A DNA stretch of 64,000 nucleotides from Methanomethylovorans hollandica DSM 15978 (GCF_000328665.1 NC_019972.1:62001-126000); one strand, 5' to 3'. Shown: positions 43,920-54,621, counted from the stretch's first letter. Numbers and translations are program-made. The notes: generated from the sequence alone by a model not told the origin.

Positions 43920-44282
43920 AATAACTAGTTGATTTCTATATTAGTTAAAAGTATCGATTATAATCTACGATTTAGTTAGATTTTGACGATCATAATCTAT
44001 GGTTTTGAGTGTTATTACCAGGTATCTTCGTCAATTTGGCCACTATGCTATTCGGCATGGATGAAAGTGGCTTCTGAGAAGTCTTTGGTATACTCTTTTC
44101 TGAAATACTTGTTTGACATATCCTTTTCGATCATGTCTAATAGATGATATTATGGTAATTAAAAATAGTTATATTTATTTTTAACTTTTGTTTAAAAAAT
44201 ACGATTATACTTTATTATTTCAATACAATTCAAATAATAGTTTTTTATTTATCTAAAATTATATGGGCTTTTTATATTATGC

Positions 44283-44862
44283 GGTTGTAACCTTCAACAG
44301 TATATGTTCCAGTTTTTGATTACGAATGAGTAGTCCCAAGACGAAACTTTGCATATGCTCTCCAGTGATCAGTCATTACTTCTCCTATCTCCTTGCTTTC
44401 TAACTTTTCCCAGAGCCGTTGTCCAGTTTCCTTTCCTGTTCGCCAAAAGAGCAGTCGATGAATTTTTTCCTAACTCTATCAACAACAATCCAGATCCAGC
44501 AATATTTTTTTTGTTCCCTATGTAAGTGTGCATCTCATGTAATTCAACGACAGATATCTCATTTTCACTTTTTAGTTCCTCTAATTCCGGACCAAATTTC
44601 TTTATCCATTTCTGGATAGAAACATGGCTCACCCCTAATAAACGTCCTATTGAACGAAATCCTAATCCTTCCAGATAGAGCTGTAAAGCCTGTCGTTTAA
44701 CAGAAGTAGAACTGGCAGTTGATTTGAGCTCTACTGAATAGTTATATCCACAATCACAGCATTGATATCGTTGCCTTCCACTTATTTTCCCGTTCTTTTT
44801 ATGATTAGGATTTTTACATCTGGGGCAGTTCATACAGAGATATAAGTTCTCATAAGATATAT
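44283..44862 (-). pseudogene. Truncated IS1-like transposase, copy C
   Basis: Diverged copy of the IS1-like element. The N-terminal part (44833 back to 44369) keeps the zinc finger, the helix-turn-helix and the run of eight A (44505-44512). The catalytic VELDEMH reads VELHEMH, so the first catalytic aspartate is lost. The C-terminal third and the left inverted repeat are missing beyond about 44283. An old, dead copy. Confidence 0.75.
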
Positions 44863-45711
44863 CTATTTTTAATTACCACATTTGAATAAGTTAGTATCAT
44901 AACATTTCGGGCATTGTTTTGTGCAATGGGCAATCAATCAAGCCCAATGTGATCAATTCTTTTTCAATTGATGTTTGGTTTTTCCGAAGAATCTTGGCCA
45001 ATTCTATGGTATCTATCCCTTCTGAAAATTTATTTCTCATCAAGGTTACTTCTTCTTCATTCCATAAGTTTGCACCATTTTGCTTATCATTTGAAATCCC
45101 ATCCTCAGAACTAGAATAAATTCTTTTATTTAAGTTCAATGTGCAATTATCCCTAGAATTACAAGCATCGCATATTTTAACACTGGCAGCACTTGGTTTT
45201 ATAAGACCCAATCTCTCCAGTTTAGCTATTATACCATATTTGGTTCTTTCGAGGATATGAGAAATCTCATCAATACTTTTCTTTTCATGGAACATTTCTA
45301 CTAATTTTACTATATCCTCTTCATCCCATGGTGTAAGATATTTTGGAAATTCCTTTCTCACTTCTTCAACTGCTGGAGAATAATTATTTGTTTTTTCAAT
45401 AAGACCTAAGTCCATTAGCTTATTTTCAATAGCTGTAGGTTTCCGTTCCAGAATATCTGCTATATAAGACATATCTTTGTTTTGTGAAAACAATCTGGTC
45501 AACTGGTTTATGTCTCTTTCAGACCAAATCTGCCCATGTTTTGGATATTTTTGAAGTATCAACTGTCTATTTATAGATGCAGTTGTCTTTCCAAGTATTT
45601 TTGCTATCTCTTCGATTGATGTTCCCTTGGAATGCTCTTCATCAAGCTTTTTGTTTTCTTCAACTGACCATTTTTTATCATAGCGTGGGCATTCTTCAGA
45701 ATATGTACATT

Positions 45712-46989
45712 CAGTACTTAGCTAATTTTATCTCCATCTTGTTCCTGCCACTGTTGAATTATCTTAAACACTGCACTACTAACTGAATTCTTAACTTTCT
45801 TCTTAACCATTCTTCAACAAACAGAATAAATCTGGCAAACCTGAACTTATCCTCATCAATAGTTATTGGACCTGTTTTTGCTATTGTGAAATGCTTTTTC
45901 TGGAGGTAAAGCCATGCATTTCTGAGCAGGAATGATAGAAGCGTAAAGAAATATCTGAAAGTCACATCTCTTGTTGATGTTCTTGGTTTGACTATATTTC
46001 TCATCCTGTACGAGGACTCGATAGCAAATCGTCTTCTATAGACCGTACTAATCTTTCTTGGAGGCCATTTTACCCCATAAACAACAAACCCAAGGTTTTC
46101 ACATCCATGTTTACCTCTTTTACCTTTGAGGTACTTTACATCAATTACAAAGTCTAAGTGAACTTCTTTCTTTTGAGCATTCTTCATTACATACTCAGTA
46201 GACCTTGCTTTTCTCCCATCTAGTAGTTGCTTTACCTCATTTCCCCTTTTTACTATTGGTATGATATGGGGGATATTCCTGTTCTGTAAGAACTCAAACA
46301 CATCTACAGAATTGAATTCTCGATCTAAACAAAGTACCTTGATATTGAAATTTAGTTTTCCAATGAGATCTACAAAATAAGTAAGGTAATCGACCTTTGT
46401 TTTATTCGTCTCAACCGGAAGAACTGCAATAGTATACCTCTCATTCTTGTTTATAATTGAAAGTGATACATATGAATAAAATGAGTTTGTAGATTTCTTG
46501 GCCTGACTACGTATCACATAGCCTTCATTGGATGAATCAGTCGTTCCGTAATAAGGATCATTTGTAAAATCGATAGCAAACTCATACTTTTTCATTGATT
46601 TTAGAGTACTGACAAAGGCTTGAAGAAGAATATTCTCATTTACCTTGATAAGCTCTGCAAGATTCAGTTTCTTGAGATGATATCTTAAAGACGTCTCACA
46701 GGGAATCTCTTGATAGTGTTTTGATGCAGAGTGAACTGAACTATTATCCACTGCCATACAGATAGCAGTGTAAAAAAGATCTTTGAGGGTCAGTGAACCA
46801 TTTATCTTAATGTCGATATTATCTAAGAGTGGTTTAAGAGCAGTATCAATACATTGTTTTGGCCTTAATTCGACTTTATCACAGATCCTTGAATTGAATG
46901 GGAGAAATGACATATGGCGGCGTTCACGCCGCATATAAAGATATCGGAAGGAGTTGCGATGTGGCTAAATTGAAATTAGCGAAGTACTG
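45712..46989. mobile_element. ISH3-like element (1278 bases)
   Basis: Inverted ends CAGTACTTAGCTAATTT and, from the right, CAGTACTTCGCTAATTT (16 of 17). A 5-base direct repeat ACATT flanks it (45707-45711 and 46990-46994), as expected for ISH3. It interrupts the Cas4-like gene exactly between two codons. Confidence 0.85.
45759..46934 (-). CDS. ISH3-type DDE transposase
   Basis: A 391-residue transposase. Catalytic residues fit D in FAIDFTNDPY, D in LCLDREF and E in RRFAIESSYR, the arrangement of ISH3/IS4-like enzymes. The N-terminal part is helical. A perfect GCGGCG/CGCCGC hairpin (46917-46932) lies between the first ATG (46934) and a second ATG (46913). It may limit read-through translation from outside promoters. 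I give the longer frame; the true start may be 46913. Confidence 0.8.
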   Translation of the reverse strand: MRRERRHMSFLPFNSRICDKVELRPKQCIDTALKPLLDNIDIKINGSLTLKDLFYTAICMAVDNSSVHSASKHYQEIPCETSLRYHLKKLNLAELIKVNENILLQAFVSTLKSMKKYEFAIDFTNDPYYGTTDSSNEGYVIRSQAKKSTNSFYSYVSLSIINKNERYTIAVLPVETNKTKVDYLTYFVDLIGKLNFNIKVLCLDREFNSVDVFEFLQNRNIPHIIPIVKRGNEVKQLLDGRKARSTEYVMKNAQKKEVHLDFVIDVKYLKGKRGKHGCENLGFVVYGVKWPPRKISTVYRRRFAIESSYRMRNIVKPRTSTRDVTFRYFFTLLSFLLRNAWLYLQKKHFTIAKTGPITIDEDKFRFARFILFVEEWLRRKLRIQLVVQCLR

Positions 46990-47212
46990 ACATTGATTAC
47001 ATTTATATGGAGATCCCATTTTTTTGGCGCTTCTTTCCATTTTCCAATACATGCTTGAATCTGTAATATCTTTGAGAAAACGGGAGCGATCTAATTCTAT
47101 CATATGAATGACTGCTTCGTATGGGAGATATTCTTGTATTATTTTAAGAGAATCTTCATTTAATGCATGGTTATTTGTGATAAGTTGCTCAATCCCATTG
47201 GTTACAATATTT

Positions 47213-47952
47213 GGCATTGTTAATTAAACATCGCTAACTCTTTATTTCTATATTTCATTAAGAGGATAACAGAATACTTCAGCATTTCAATACTCTTTGT
47301 ATAACACTTGGACTTTCTTCTCAATCTTGCCAGAAAGTGTCTCAATATGCTGTTATATCCTTCAACAGTATATGTTTCAGCTTTGGATTGAGTATGAATA
47401 GTTTCTGGAAGAAACTCTGCATATGCCTTCCAGTGATCAGTCATCACTTCGCCTATCTTCTTCCTCTCTAACTTTTCCCAAAGTTGTTGTCCGGTTTCCG
47501 TTCCTCTGCTACCAAAAGAGCAGTCGATGAACTTTTTCCCAACTCTATCAACAGCAATCCAGATCCAGCAGTATTTTTTTTGTTCCCGATGTAGGTGTGC
47601 ATCTCATCCAGTTCAACGATATTTATCTCATTTTCACTCTTCAAGTCCTCCATATCCTTACCATATTTCTTTATCCAATTTTGTACAGAAACATGGCTGA
47701 CCCCTAATATACGTCCTATTGAACGAAATCCTAATCCCTCCAGATAGAGTTGCAAAGCCTGCCGTTTAACAAAAGCAGAGCTAGCTGTTGATTTTATCTC
47801 TACTGAATAGTTATATCCACAATCATGGCATTGGTATCGTTGGCGTTCACTTATTTTTCCGTTCTTTTTATGATTAGGGCTTTTACACCTGGGACAGTTC
47901 ATGCAGAACTATAAGTCCTAATAACATATAACCATGTTTACTTACCAATGCC
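47213..47952. mobile_element. IS1-like element, copy B (740 bases)
   Basis: Same ends and length as copy A (34199-34938). Flanked by the 8-base direct repeat CAATATTT (47205-47212 and 47953-47960). It interrupts the Cas4-like gene after the codons for CINI. Confidence 0.9.
47220..47902 (-). CDS. IS1-family transposase, made by -1 frameshift
   Basis: Nearly identical to the copy A transposase. It differs at SVEIKS and VELDEMH (copy A: SVELKS, VEFDEMH). The run of eight A is at 47574-47581. Zinc finger, helix-turn-helix and all DDE residues are present, so the copy should be active. Confidence 0.8.
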
Positions 47953-48536
47953 CAATATTTATGCATTCTTTTCCATATAGCATGGATGTTAGTTTATTAA
48001 TTGAAATTATGACAATGCATAAGTTGTTGCAGTCAAACCCCATATTTTCAAGAGCAAAAGCATATGCTTCTGCTTGTATTGTTTGATTTTTGTAAAGACT
48101 ATAAGGATTGCCAGATGTTGTTTTAAATTCAATCAGGAAAATAGGTTTACCTTTTGAATAAATTATTCCGTCTGGAGTACCGCAGAAAAGGATTTCGTTA
48201 ATCTCAAAGTACAAAGGAAAAGTACATGCATAAAAACGACTGTTAGCAATAGAATCAATAATTTGTTCTAAATCTACTTCTTCAGCGGAAAATACTTCTT
48301 CATGGATAAACGTTCCTTCAATTTCCTTTTCTGAAGTTTCTTTTCCAACACTATATTCATAATCTAGTTGTTGTTCGCAAAAATACTGTTTAGCAAAGTG
48401 AGATATCGGTACATAAGATAAGTTGAATCTTGTTTTGGATTGACAGGGCTGAACTTTTTTTCTTAAAGAATCCTTCCAATTGATAATATTCATGCTATCA
48501 ACTACAAATTAATTGAGTGTAGAAAATTCAAAAATT

Positions 48537-49022
48537 TTAAATATCAGGATTTCTCCAAATTAATGTTTCTTTGAGCTTACTTTGGAATAATTGAGGATAA
48601 GCACCAAAGACAGGAATTAGATGGACAGTTTCAGGATATCTGGGATCCTCGCCAAGACCCAGGCAGATATAGACTTTTTTGCCGCTGGTTTTCTCTACAT
48701 CTCTGTATCTGTCTAATTGCCAGGATTTGCAGATCTCACAGACAAGTTGTCCTTTATCATTTCTGAAAAGCCCTGTTCGATATTTGGCTTCGATCCAGAA
48801 CTCTTCGCGGGTTCTTTTATCCCTGAAGAGAAAATCAGGGTTCATACTTCGTTCTTCAAATCTCTCGCTATTTGAATTAAAGTCTCTTGTCATTTCCACA
48901 AGGTCAAATAATTTATCAGTGAATATCTCGTCAGAAACGAAATTTTCGAATCTGCCGCCTTTAATTTCAGGTCTTTTACTTTTGCCTGTTACGTCTTGAA
49001 GTAATTCTCCAAAGAAACCCAT
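48537..49022 (-). CDS. PD-(D/E)XK nuclease-like protein
   Basis: A 161-residue protein from ATG 49022 (AAGGT upstream). The region NPDFLFRDKRTREEFWIEAK has D, then E-x-K (IEAKYR), the metal-binding motif of restriction-endonuclease-like folds. A CEICKSW motif follows. Single-domain proteins of this type act in DNA repair, restriction or mobile-element biology. It lies about 45 bases upstream of the interrupted Cas4-like gene, on the same strand, and may have been its operon partner. Confidence 0.6.
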   Translation of the reverse strand: MGFFGELLQDVTGKSKRPEIKGGRFENFVSDEIFTDKLFDLVEMTRDFNSNSERFEERSMNPDFLFRDKRTREEFWIEAKYRTGLFRNDKGQLVCEICKSWQLDRYRDVEKTSGKKVYICLGLGEDPRYPETVHLIPVFGAYPQLFQSKLKETLIWRNPDI

Positions 49023-49440
49023 TTTTGATACCTTCGTTTTTAGGATTAAATACATTCACAAGGAGTTTAAATTGAATCTCATTCTATTTATATTATTCAG
49101 TTGGTTTCGTTTTTCCTTTTCATACATGAGGATATATTTCTATGATAAAAGGGTAGATCTCTAGTGGAGTTTCTGGGCTTGAATAATCCAGATAAAAATT
49201 GATCAAAAAATAGATTCATGTAACTAAAGCAGGGAACTACGAAGTCTTTAGTTTCCTGGACGAAATAGGCTCATAGAAAAAGTATCTAAACTGCCCTATC
49301 ATGTAAACAGTAAATGTGTGAAAAAGCCCATTTGCAACATAGCTATAGCTTAAAGAAGGGACATTTTCATTTAATCCAATTTATTTATATTCTGCACTGA
49401 GTTTTTAAGTTTGTAAATTTACAAATTTTGAAACAACGAT

Positions 49441-49573
49441 TATTCTAATTGAACTGCCTTATAAGCTCTGTCTTTCCCACTCTTCTCTTTCCTGTTATCA
49501 ATAAAAAATAGGAACTGTTCTAATTAAGCAGTCGCGTGAGTGCCAGTTCTTTTTCTCTGTTGTAGAATTGCAT
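49441..49573 (-). pseudogene. Fragment of an archaeal ATPase (PF01637 type)
   Basis: On the minus strand ATG 49573 reads MQFYNREKELALTRLLN, then a stop, then in the same frame NSSYFLLITGKRRVGKTELI. That is the N-terminus and Walker A of archaeal AAA ATPases, decayed and cut short. The rest of the 49023-49998 gap holds only unassignable short frames. Confidence 0.6.
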
Positions 49574-49998
49574 AATCATTACTTTTGTAATCATTTGTTA
49601 GATCTAGGTGATCTCTGAGAAAGCTAGGTATGTAATTGAATCGGTTCTGCATGAATTCCAGCAAAGACAAGTGGTTAATTTCTTATGAATTTCATTATGG
49701 ATCAAGGGACCTCTGAATAATACGAATCCAGATCATACTGATCATGTTCTGTAATTTCATTAATCAAACTCAAGAGACCAGTATCAGAAAGTATAATTTG
49801 CTCATATATCATTCAGACAGATAGCAAAACTAGTCTCATAAAGATTAAACGGTCGATTAAAAGTTTACTTCTTCATAGGTACGTTTTCTGAATAGAAGCG
49901 CAATAGCAATCACTATTATTCGAGCATTGCATGATCTTTTTATTTCGACCAGTGCCTGCTATCTCCGGAAAAGACCGCAGACATAATCGAAAAGATTA

Positions 49999-50235
49999 AT
50001 GCTAGGTTATCTATCCCAGCCACGGGATAAGTCCCGGCGTGAGAGAATGCTTCCCTGTGAGACATGTGCACACGGAAGAAATATCACTGAAGGGCACATC
50101 CGTGTAAATGTAAAGACCTCGGCTAAAGATGAGGTCATGGACAAGATCGAACAGCAGAAAAGGTGTGGGCAGCTAGTGTTCGGGGATTATGTGCAATGTA
50201 AAAATGTGAGTGCTACAAAATATAAAGGTAGTTAG
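49999..50235 (+). CDS. Hypothetical small cysteine-containing protein
   Basis: A 78-codon frame with CETC and two further cysteines, no clear ribosome binding site and a base composition richer in GC than the surroundings. It may be a fragment of a larger gene or not expressed. The gap after it (50236-50560) holds a TATA-like promoter (TTTATATATAATAAAAG) for the restriction operon. Confidence 0.3.
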   Translation: MLGYLSQPRDKSRRERMLPCETCAHGRNITEGHIRVNVKTSAKDEVMDKIEQQKRCGQLVFGDYVQCKNVSATKYKGS

Positions 50236-50560
50236 TAAAAATATGACTCCTTTACATCAAATTGTTTTGAACTGTAATTTTGAATAATAAGAAGAACTGA
50301 CTATAATAGATAGATTGTGCCCTTTCAAAAGTACACTTTTAAAAGCATGTACTATAAATCAAAAGAGTGACTGAATTTTATAATAATAATGCATTGCCAT
50401 ACTTCTCCATTAATTTGAAGGGTAAATCTACTTTTAACTATTTATAGATAGCAAATTTATATATAATAAAAGCAATAGTGTTTTAAACGATAGTACTTCT
50501 AAACTAAATTCTCATTAACATTATTGGATACTACTTAGAACTGCAAAGGAAACATAAATC

Positions 50561-53500
50561 ATGTTATTAGATAACAGGACAAACGGGAAAGTTGGTGAAG
50601 AACTTCGAAAACACATTGAAAAAGGCTCCCATTTGTCAGTAGTATCAGGGCTTTTCTCTATATTTGGTTATTCTGAGCTTAAAAAAGAACTAGAAAAAAT
50701 CGACCATTTTCGTTTTCTTCTTCCACAAAATTCAGTTGAACTTAAAAATCAAAAAGTGAATGATTTTTTTATAAAAGGACTTACTGGCTCAGAAATGGAA
50801 AGAAAATTTCGTAATAATCTGAATATTTCACAGATTGCACATGAGTGTGCCATATGGTTAACTAAAAAAGCAGAGATCAGGACATCAGCTACTCTGATTC
50901 CGCAAAGCCTTTATCATATTACGAAACCCAATGGAGAGGAAATAGCCATACATGGTAGTTCTCCTTTTTCAGCGGAAGGCTTTGGATTCACTCCTTCTGA
51001 TTCTTTTGATATCACCTTCTGTTTTACTACAGGAGAAGAAACCAAGAATCTTCTAAAGTGGTTTGATTCAATTTGGAACAATCAACAGAATACTAATGAT
51101 ATAAAGAGTATTCTTATTACACAACTTGAAAAAATATATTCTGATAAATCACCATCGTTCATTTATTTTATTGTTCTTTTCAATGTGTTCAAAGAATATC
51201 TTGGAGAAATTAAGGAAGAAAATATAATAAAAACAAAAACCGGAATAAAGGATACACTGATATGGAACAAACTTTATAGATTTCAACGTGATGGTGTTCT
51301 TGGAGCAATCGATAAAATTGAAAGATATAACGGTTGCATAATTGCAGATAGTGTTGGACTTGGAAAAACATTTGAAGCTCTTGCTATCATAAAATATTAT
51401 GAATTGAGAAACGATCGAGTTCTTGTACTTTGCCCAAAGAAGTTACGTGAAAATTGGACACTTTATACTGTCAATGACAAGCGTAATATTCTGGCAGCTG
51501 ATCGTTTTAATTATGATGTGTTGAACCACACCGATCTTACTCGCTCCAAAGGTTATTCTGGCGAGATAAATCTTGAAACAATTAATTGGGGTAATTATGA
51601 TCTAGTTGTGATCGATGAATCACATAATTTTAGGAATAATCCACCGCGTAAGGATGGACTTACCCGTTATTCTAGATTGATGGCCGAAATAATAAAAGCA
51701 GGAGTCAGAACAAAAGTTCTGATGCTTTCTGCAACACCAGTAAACAATCGCATGAATGACCTAAAGAACCAGGTTCTTTTTATCACAGAAGGAGTAGATC
51801 ATGCTCTTGAGCCTCAGGGTATTATAAGTATAGAACAAACTCTTAAAATGGCACAGGCACGTTTTAATCAGTGGTTGAAACTTAAAGAAGCAGACCGTAC
51901 CACTGAATCATTGCTTGATACTCTGAATTTCGACTACTTCAAGCTTCTAGACCTGCTCACCATTGCACGCTCTAGGAAGCATATTGAAAAATACTACGAT
52001 GTTGCTGAGATTGGCAGGTTTCCTATACGCGCAAAACCCATCAATATCAAAGCTTATATTGACACAGAAAACAGGTTTCCTGCCCTCGGAGAAATAAACC
52101 GTGATATCCGGAGGCTGAATCTGAGTGCATATGCACCTTTAAAATATGTTCTTCCTCAGTATATGGATAAATACAGCCGCAAATATGATATGAAACTTGC
52201 TGGTGGATCTGTTTTTAAGCAAATCGATCGTGAGGAAAGCCTCATACATCTCATGCGTGTCAATCTTTTGAAACGTATGGAAAGTTCAATCAATTCTTTT
52301 TCACTTACCGTGGAAAAACTGCTATCTGAAGTTCGTCGTATAATAGAACTTCTTGATTCTCATGATGATTTGGAATTCAAAGAGCTGGATATTGAAGAGA
52401 TAGAGATAGAAAATGAGGAGTTCTCACTTTATGCTGTCGGGAATAAAGTAAAGGTTCTCATACAAGATGTGGACCGTATACGCTGGAAACAGGAGCTTCA
52501 GGAAGATGAAGAACTGTTGCAAAAGGTGCTTTTTGCGGCTAAGCAGATAGACCCTAACAGGGATGCTAAACTCTTGCAGTTAAAAGATCTGATAAATAAA
52601 AAAGTATCTGACCCTATAAACGAGAATAACCATAAGATCATCATCTTTACGGCTTTTGCTGACACTGCAAGGTATCTCTACAACAATGTTGCCGATTGGT
52701 CAAAGACCTCATTAGGTCTTCATTGTGCAATAGTCACAGGAACTGGTGATAATAAAACAACTATGCCAGGAATACGCAAGGATATGGCATCTATAATTAC
52801 TTCTTTTTCACCTATTTCGAAAGAGAGAAGTCTAATTAGCCCCGAACTTTCGGATGAGATTGATATTCTAATTGCTACAGATTGTATCTCTGAGGGTCAG
52901 AACCTGCAGGATTGTGATTTCTTAGTTAATTATGACATCCATTGGAATCCAGTACGTATAATACAGAGATTTGGGCGTATCGATCGTCTTGGCTCAAAGA
53001 ACGAAGTGATACAGCTTGTCAACTTCTGGCCGAATATGGAGCTTGACGAATATATAAATCTTGAAGCAAGGGTTTCAGGAAGGATGGTACTTCTTGATAT
53101 CTCTGCAACCGGTGAAGAGAACGTTATCGAGTATTCAGATGCTGGTAAAATGAACGATCTTGAATACCGTCGTAAACAGCTAGAAAGGCTTCAGGAAGAG
53201 GTTGTTGATATTGAGGATCTGGGTGGGGGTATCTCTATCACTGATCTCACGTTCAATGATTTTAGAATGGACCTTGCTGAATATATGAAGATAAATTCAA
53301 GAGTCCTTGAGCACATGTATCCTGGAATGTTCTCTGTGGTCAGCTTGGATGATATAGGTGAGGAAGGGCTGAAGCCTGGTGTGATATTTTGTATGCGTAA
53401 TGAGAACAATGCAATTAAAACTGACAGTACTTATGCATTATCACCTATTTACCTCGTATATGTTTCTGATAATGGTGAAGTGTTATTGAACTTCACACAT

Positions 53501-53791
53501 GCAAAAAGGATACTGGACCTTTTCAAGAAGATCTCTATTAACAGATCGATACCAGATAGAACTGCTGTTTCATTGTTCAATGGCTATACACACAATGGAA
53601 CCAATATGAGCCATTATAGGAATTTATTTGGGAAGGCTGTTGCAGCAATCACTGGCAAAGCAGAGGAGTATGGTGTTGAGAGTCTTTTCCACAGGGGAGG
53701 GACCGTGATCAACAAGGATTCTTTCAAGGGTATTGATGATTTTGAGGTAATTGCTTATTTGATAATACTTGATAAGGAGGTTTTAAAATGA
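50561..53791 (+). CDS. SNF2/DEAD-type helicase with PLD-like N-terminus, RM-associated
   Basis: A 1076-residue protein. The first 150 residues resemble a phospholipase-D-like domain (SHLSVVSGLFSIFGYSELKK). Then a superfamily 2 motor: Walker A ADSVGLGKTFEA, DEAH-type box VVIDESHNF, motif III MLSATPVNN, and C-terminal ATDCISEGQNLQ and RIIQRFGRIDRLGS. Such helicases occur with DUF4391, Mod and Res in type III-like restriction systems. AAGGA lies upstream of the ATG. The next gene overlaps its stop codon by four bases. Confidence 0.85.
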   Translation: MLLDNRTNGKVGEELRKHIEKGSHLSVVSGLFSIFGYSELKKELEKIDHFRFLLPQNSVELKNQKVNDFFIKGLTGSEMERKFRNNLNISQIAHECAIWLTKKAEIRTSATLIPQSLYHITKPNGEEIAIHGSSPFSAEGFGFTPSDSFDITFCFTTGEETKNLLKWFDSIWNNQQNTNDIKSILITQLEKIYSDKSPSFIYFIVLFNVFKEYLGEIKEENIIKTKTGIKDTLIWNKLYRFQRDGVLGAIDKIERYNGCIIADSVGLGKTFEALAIIKYYELRNDRVLVLCPKKLRENWTLYTVNDKRNILAADRFNYDVLNHTDLTRSKGYSGEINLETINWGNYDLVVIDESHNFRNNPPRKDGLTRYSRLMAEIIKAGVRTKVLMLSATPVNNRMNDLKNQVLFITEGVDHALEPQGIISIEQTLKMAQARFNQWLKLKEADRTTESLLDTLNFDYFKLLDLLTIARSRKHIEKYYDVAEIGRFPIRAKPINIKAYIDTENRFPALGEINRDIRRLNLSAYAPLKYVLPQYMDKYSRKYDMKLAGGSVFKQIDREESLIHLMRVNLLKRMESSINSFSLTVEKLLSEVRRIIELLDSHDDLEFKELDIEEIEIENEEFSLYAVGNKVKVLIQDVDRIRWKQELQEDEELLQKVLFAAKQIDPNRDAKLLQLKDLINKKVSDPINENNHKIIIFTAFADTARYLYNNVADWSKTSLGLHCAIVTGTGDNKTTMPGIRKDMASIITSFSPISKERSLISPELSDEIDILIATDCISEGQNLQDCDFLVNYDIHWNPVRIIQRFGRIDRLGSKNEVIQLVNFWPNMELDEYINLEARVSGRMVLLDISATGEENVIEYSDAGKMNDLEYRRKQLERLQEEVVDIEDLGGGISITDLTFNDFRMDLAEYMKINSRVLEHMYPGMFSVVSLDDIGEEGLKPGVIFCMRNENNAIKTDSTYALSPIYLVYVSDNGEVLLNFTHAKRILDLFKKISINRSIPDRTAVSLFNGYTHNGTNMSHYRNLFGKAVAAITGKAEEYGVESLFHRGGTVINKDSFKGIDDFEVIAYLIILDKEVLK

Positions 53792-54606
53792 ATGATATAC
53801 TGGTTAGTATGATTGACCTTCCTGAATCTGCTTATCTGGGTAAGCGGGTATCAAAGAAACTTTTTTTTGATAATGGTGCACTTACAACAGCTGATAAAAA
53901 GCTCTTTCAGGATGATGTAGAATCGATTGTGTGGCAATATGGTCTTAAACCTAATAACATTCAAGTAAAACCATATACTGATGAACAAAGAGAATATCTT
54001 GAAGTGGCTATACTGGATATAGTGCTACGTTCACCGAAAAGCTATAAACGATTGGCTGAGGTGATCCATCGAACAATACCCTATCCTTTATTATTGGTAT
54101 TTTCTCTAAATCAGGTTGCTTCTACACAAGATTTGCAAGTGGAAGATGATCTGGAGTCACGTTTTATAAGCAATGGATCAAAAATATCGTTAAGTGTAGC
54201 TCCTAAAAGATTCAGTTTGGCAGAAAAAGGAGCAATAGTGGCTGAAGAGTTCTTCACAACTGAATGGATGGACATGGAATCACTAACTGACATCGAACGG
54301 TTGTTCCTTGAGAATCTGAACATCAAAGATCTTCCACATACTGATTTCTTTGACTTGTATGATGCACTTATCGACCGTTTCATTGCATTTGATTGTGCTT
54401 CTTTCAGCGGTGAATTCCGGCTTAATGGCAAACATGACCCTGAAATGCTACGGGAGCAACTTGCTATGTGTCACGAACTCAAAGGAAAGATATCTGACAT
54501 GCGTAAAAAGTTGAGTTCTGAAACGCAATTCAATAACAAACTTGAAATTAACATGAAAATAAAACAAATGGAGACGCAATTAAAGGCTATATCAATAGGA
54601 CTTTGA
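53788..54606 (+). CDS. DUF4391 protein of the restriction operon
   Basis: A 272-residue protein of the DUF4391 family as I know it (MIDLPESAYLGKRVSKKLFF, DIVLRSPKSYKRLAEVIHRT). It ends in a coiled coil. Family members lie between a helicase and a type III Mod, as here. Role unknown; possibly a coupling or targeting subunit. Its ATG overlaps the helicase stop (ATGA) and has AAGGAGG upstream, so it is translationally coupled. Confidence 0.75.
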   Translation: MNDILVSMIDLPESAYLGKRVSKKLFFDNGALTTADKKLFQDDVESIVWQYGLKPNNIQVKPYTDEQREYLEVAILDIVLRSPKSYKRLAEVIHRTIPYPLLLVFSLNQVASTQDLQVEDDLESRFISNGSKISLSVAPKRFSLAEKGAIVAEEFFTTEWMDMESLTDIERLFLENLNIKDLPHTDFFDLYDALIDRFIAFDCASFSGEFRLNGKHDPEMLREQLAMCHELKGKISDMRKKLSSETQFNNKLEINMKIKQMETQLKAISIGL

Positions 54607-54621
54607 TGGAGGAAATAGAGG

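Larger units (their letters stand above)
44897..48493 (-). pseudogene. Cas4-like PD-(D/E)XK nuclease with four HTH repeats, split by two IS elements
   Basis: Three pieces (48493-47953, 47212-46990, 45706-44897) join in frame when both insertion sequences and one target repeat each are removed, giving about 521 residues. The N-terminus has FCEQQ (first cysteine). Nuclease motifs GTPDGII, LIEFKTT and QAEAYAFALE follow, then CNQC joined to TYSEEC across the second insertion, giving CxxC-x5-C as in Cas4/AddB iron-sulfur nucleases. The C-terminal 270 residues are four tandem helix-turn-helix repeats (WSxEE...IxxIAxIL...KLxxLGLI). No CRISPR genes are nearby. Present function is probably lost. Confidence 0.8.

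Noticed and set aside
44897-48493. Cas4-like gene as evidence of a CRISPR-Cas locus
   Set aside because: No repeat array, Cas1, Cas2 or effector gene is present anywhere in the window, and the C-terminal HTH repeats are not a Cas feature.
49690-49860. Minus-strand stretch resembling part of a PIN or nucleotidyltransferase gene
   Set aside because: Too short and interrupted; no motif could be confirmed.
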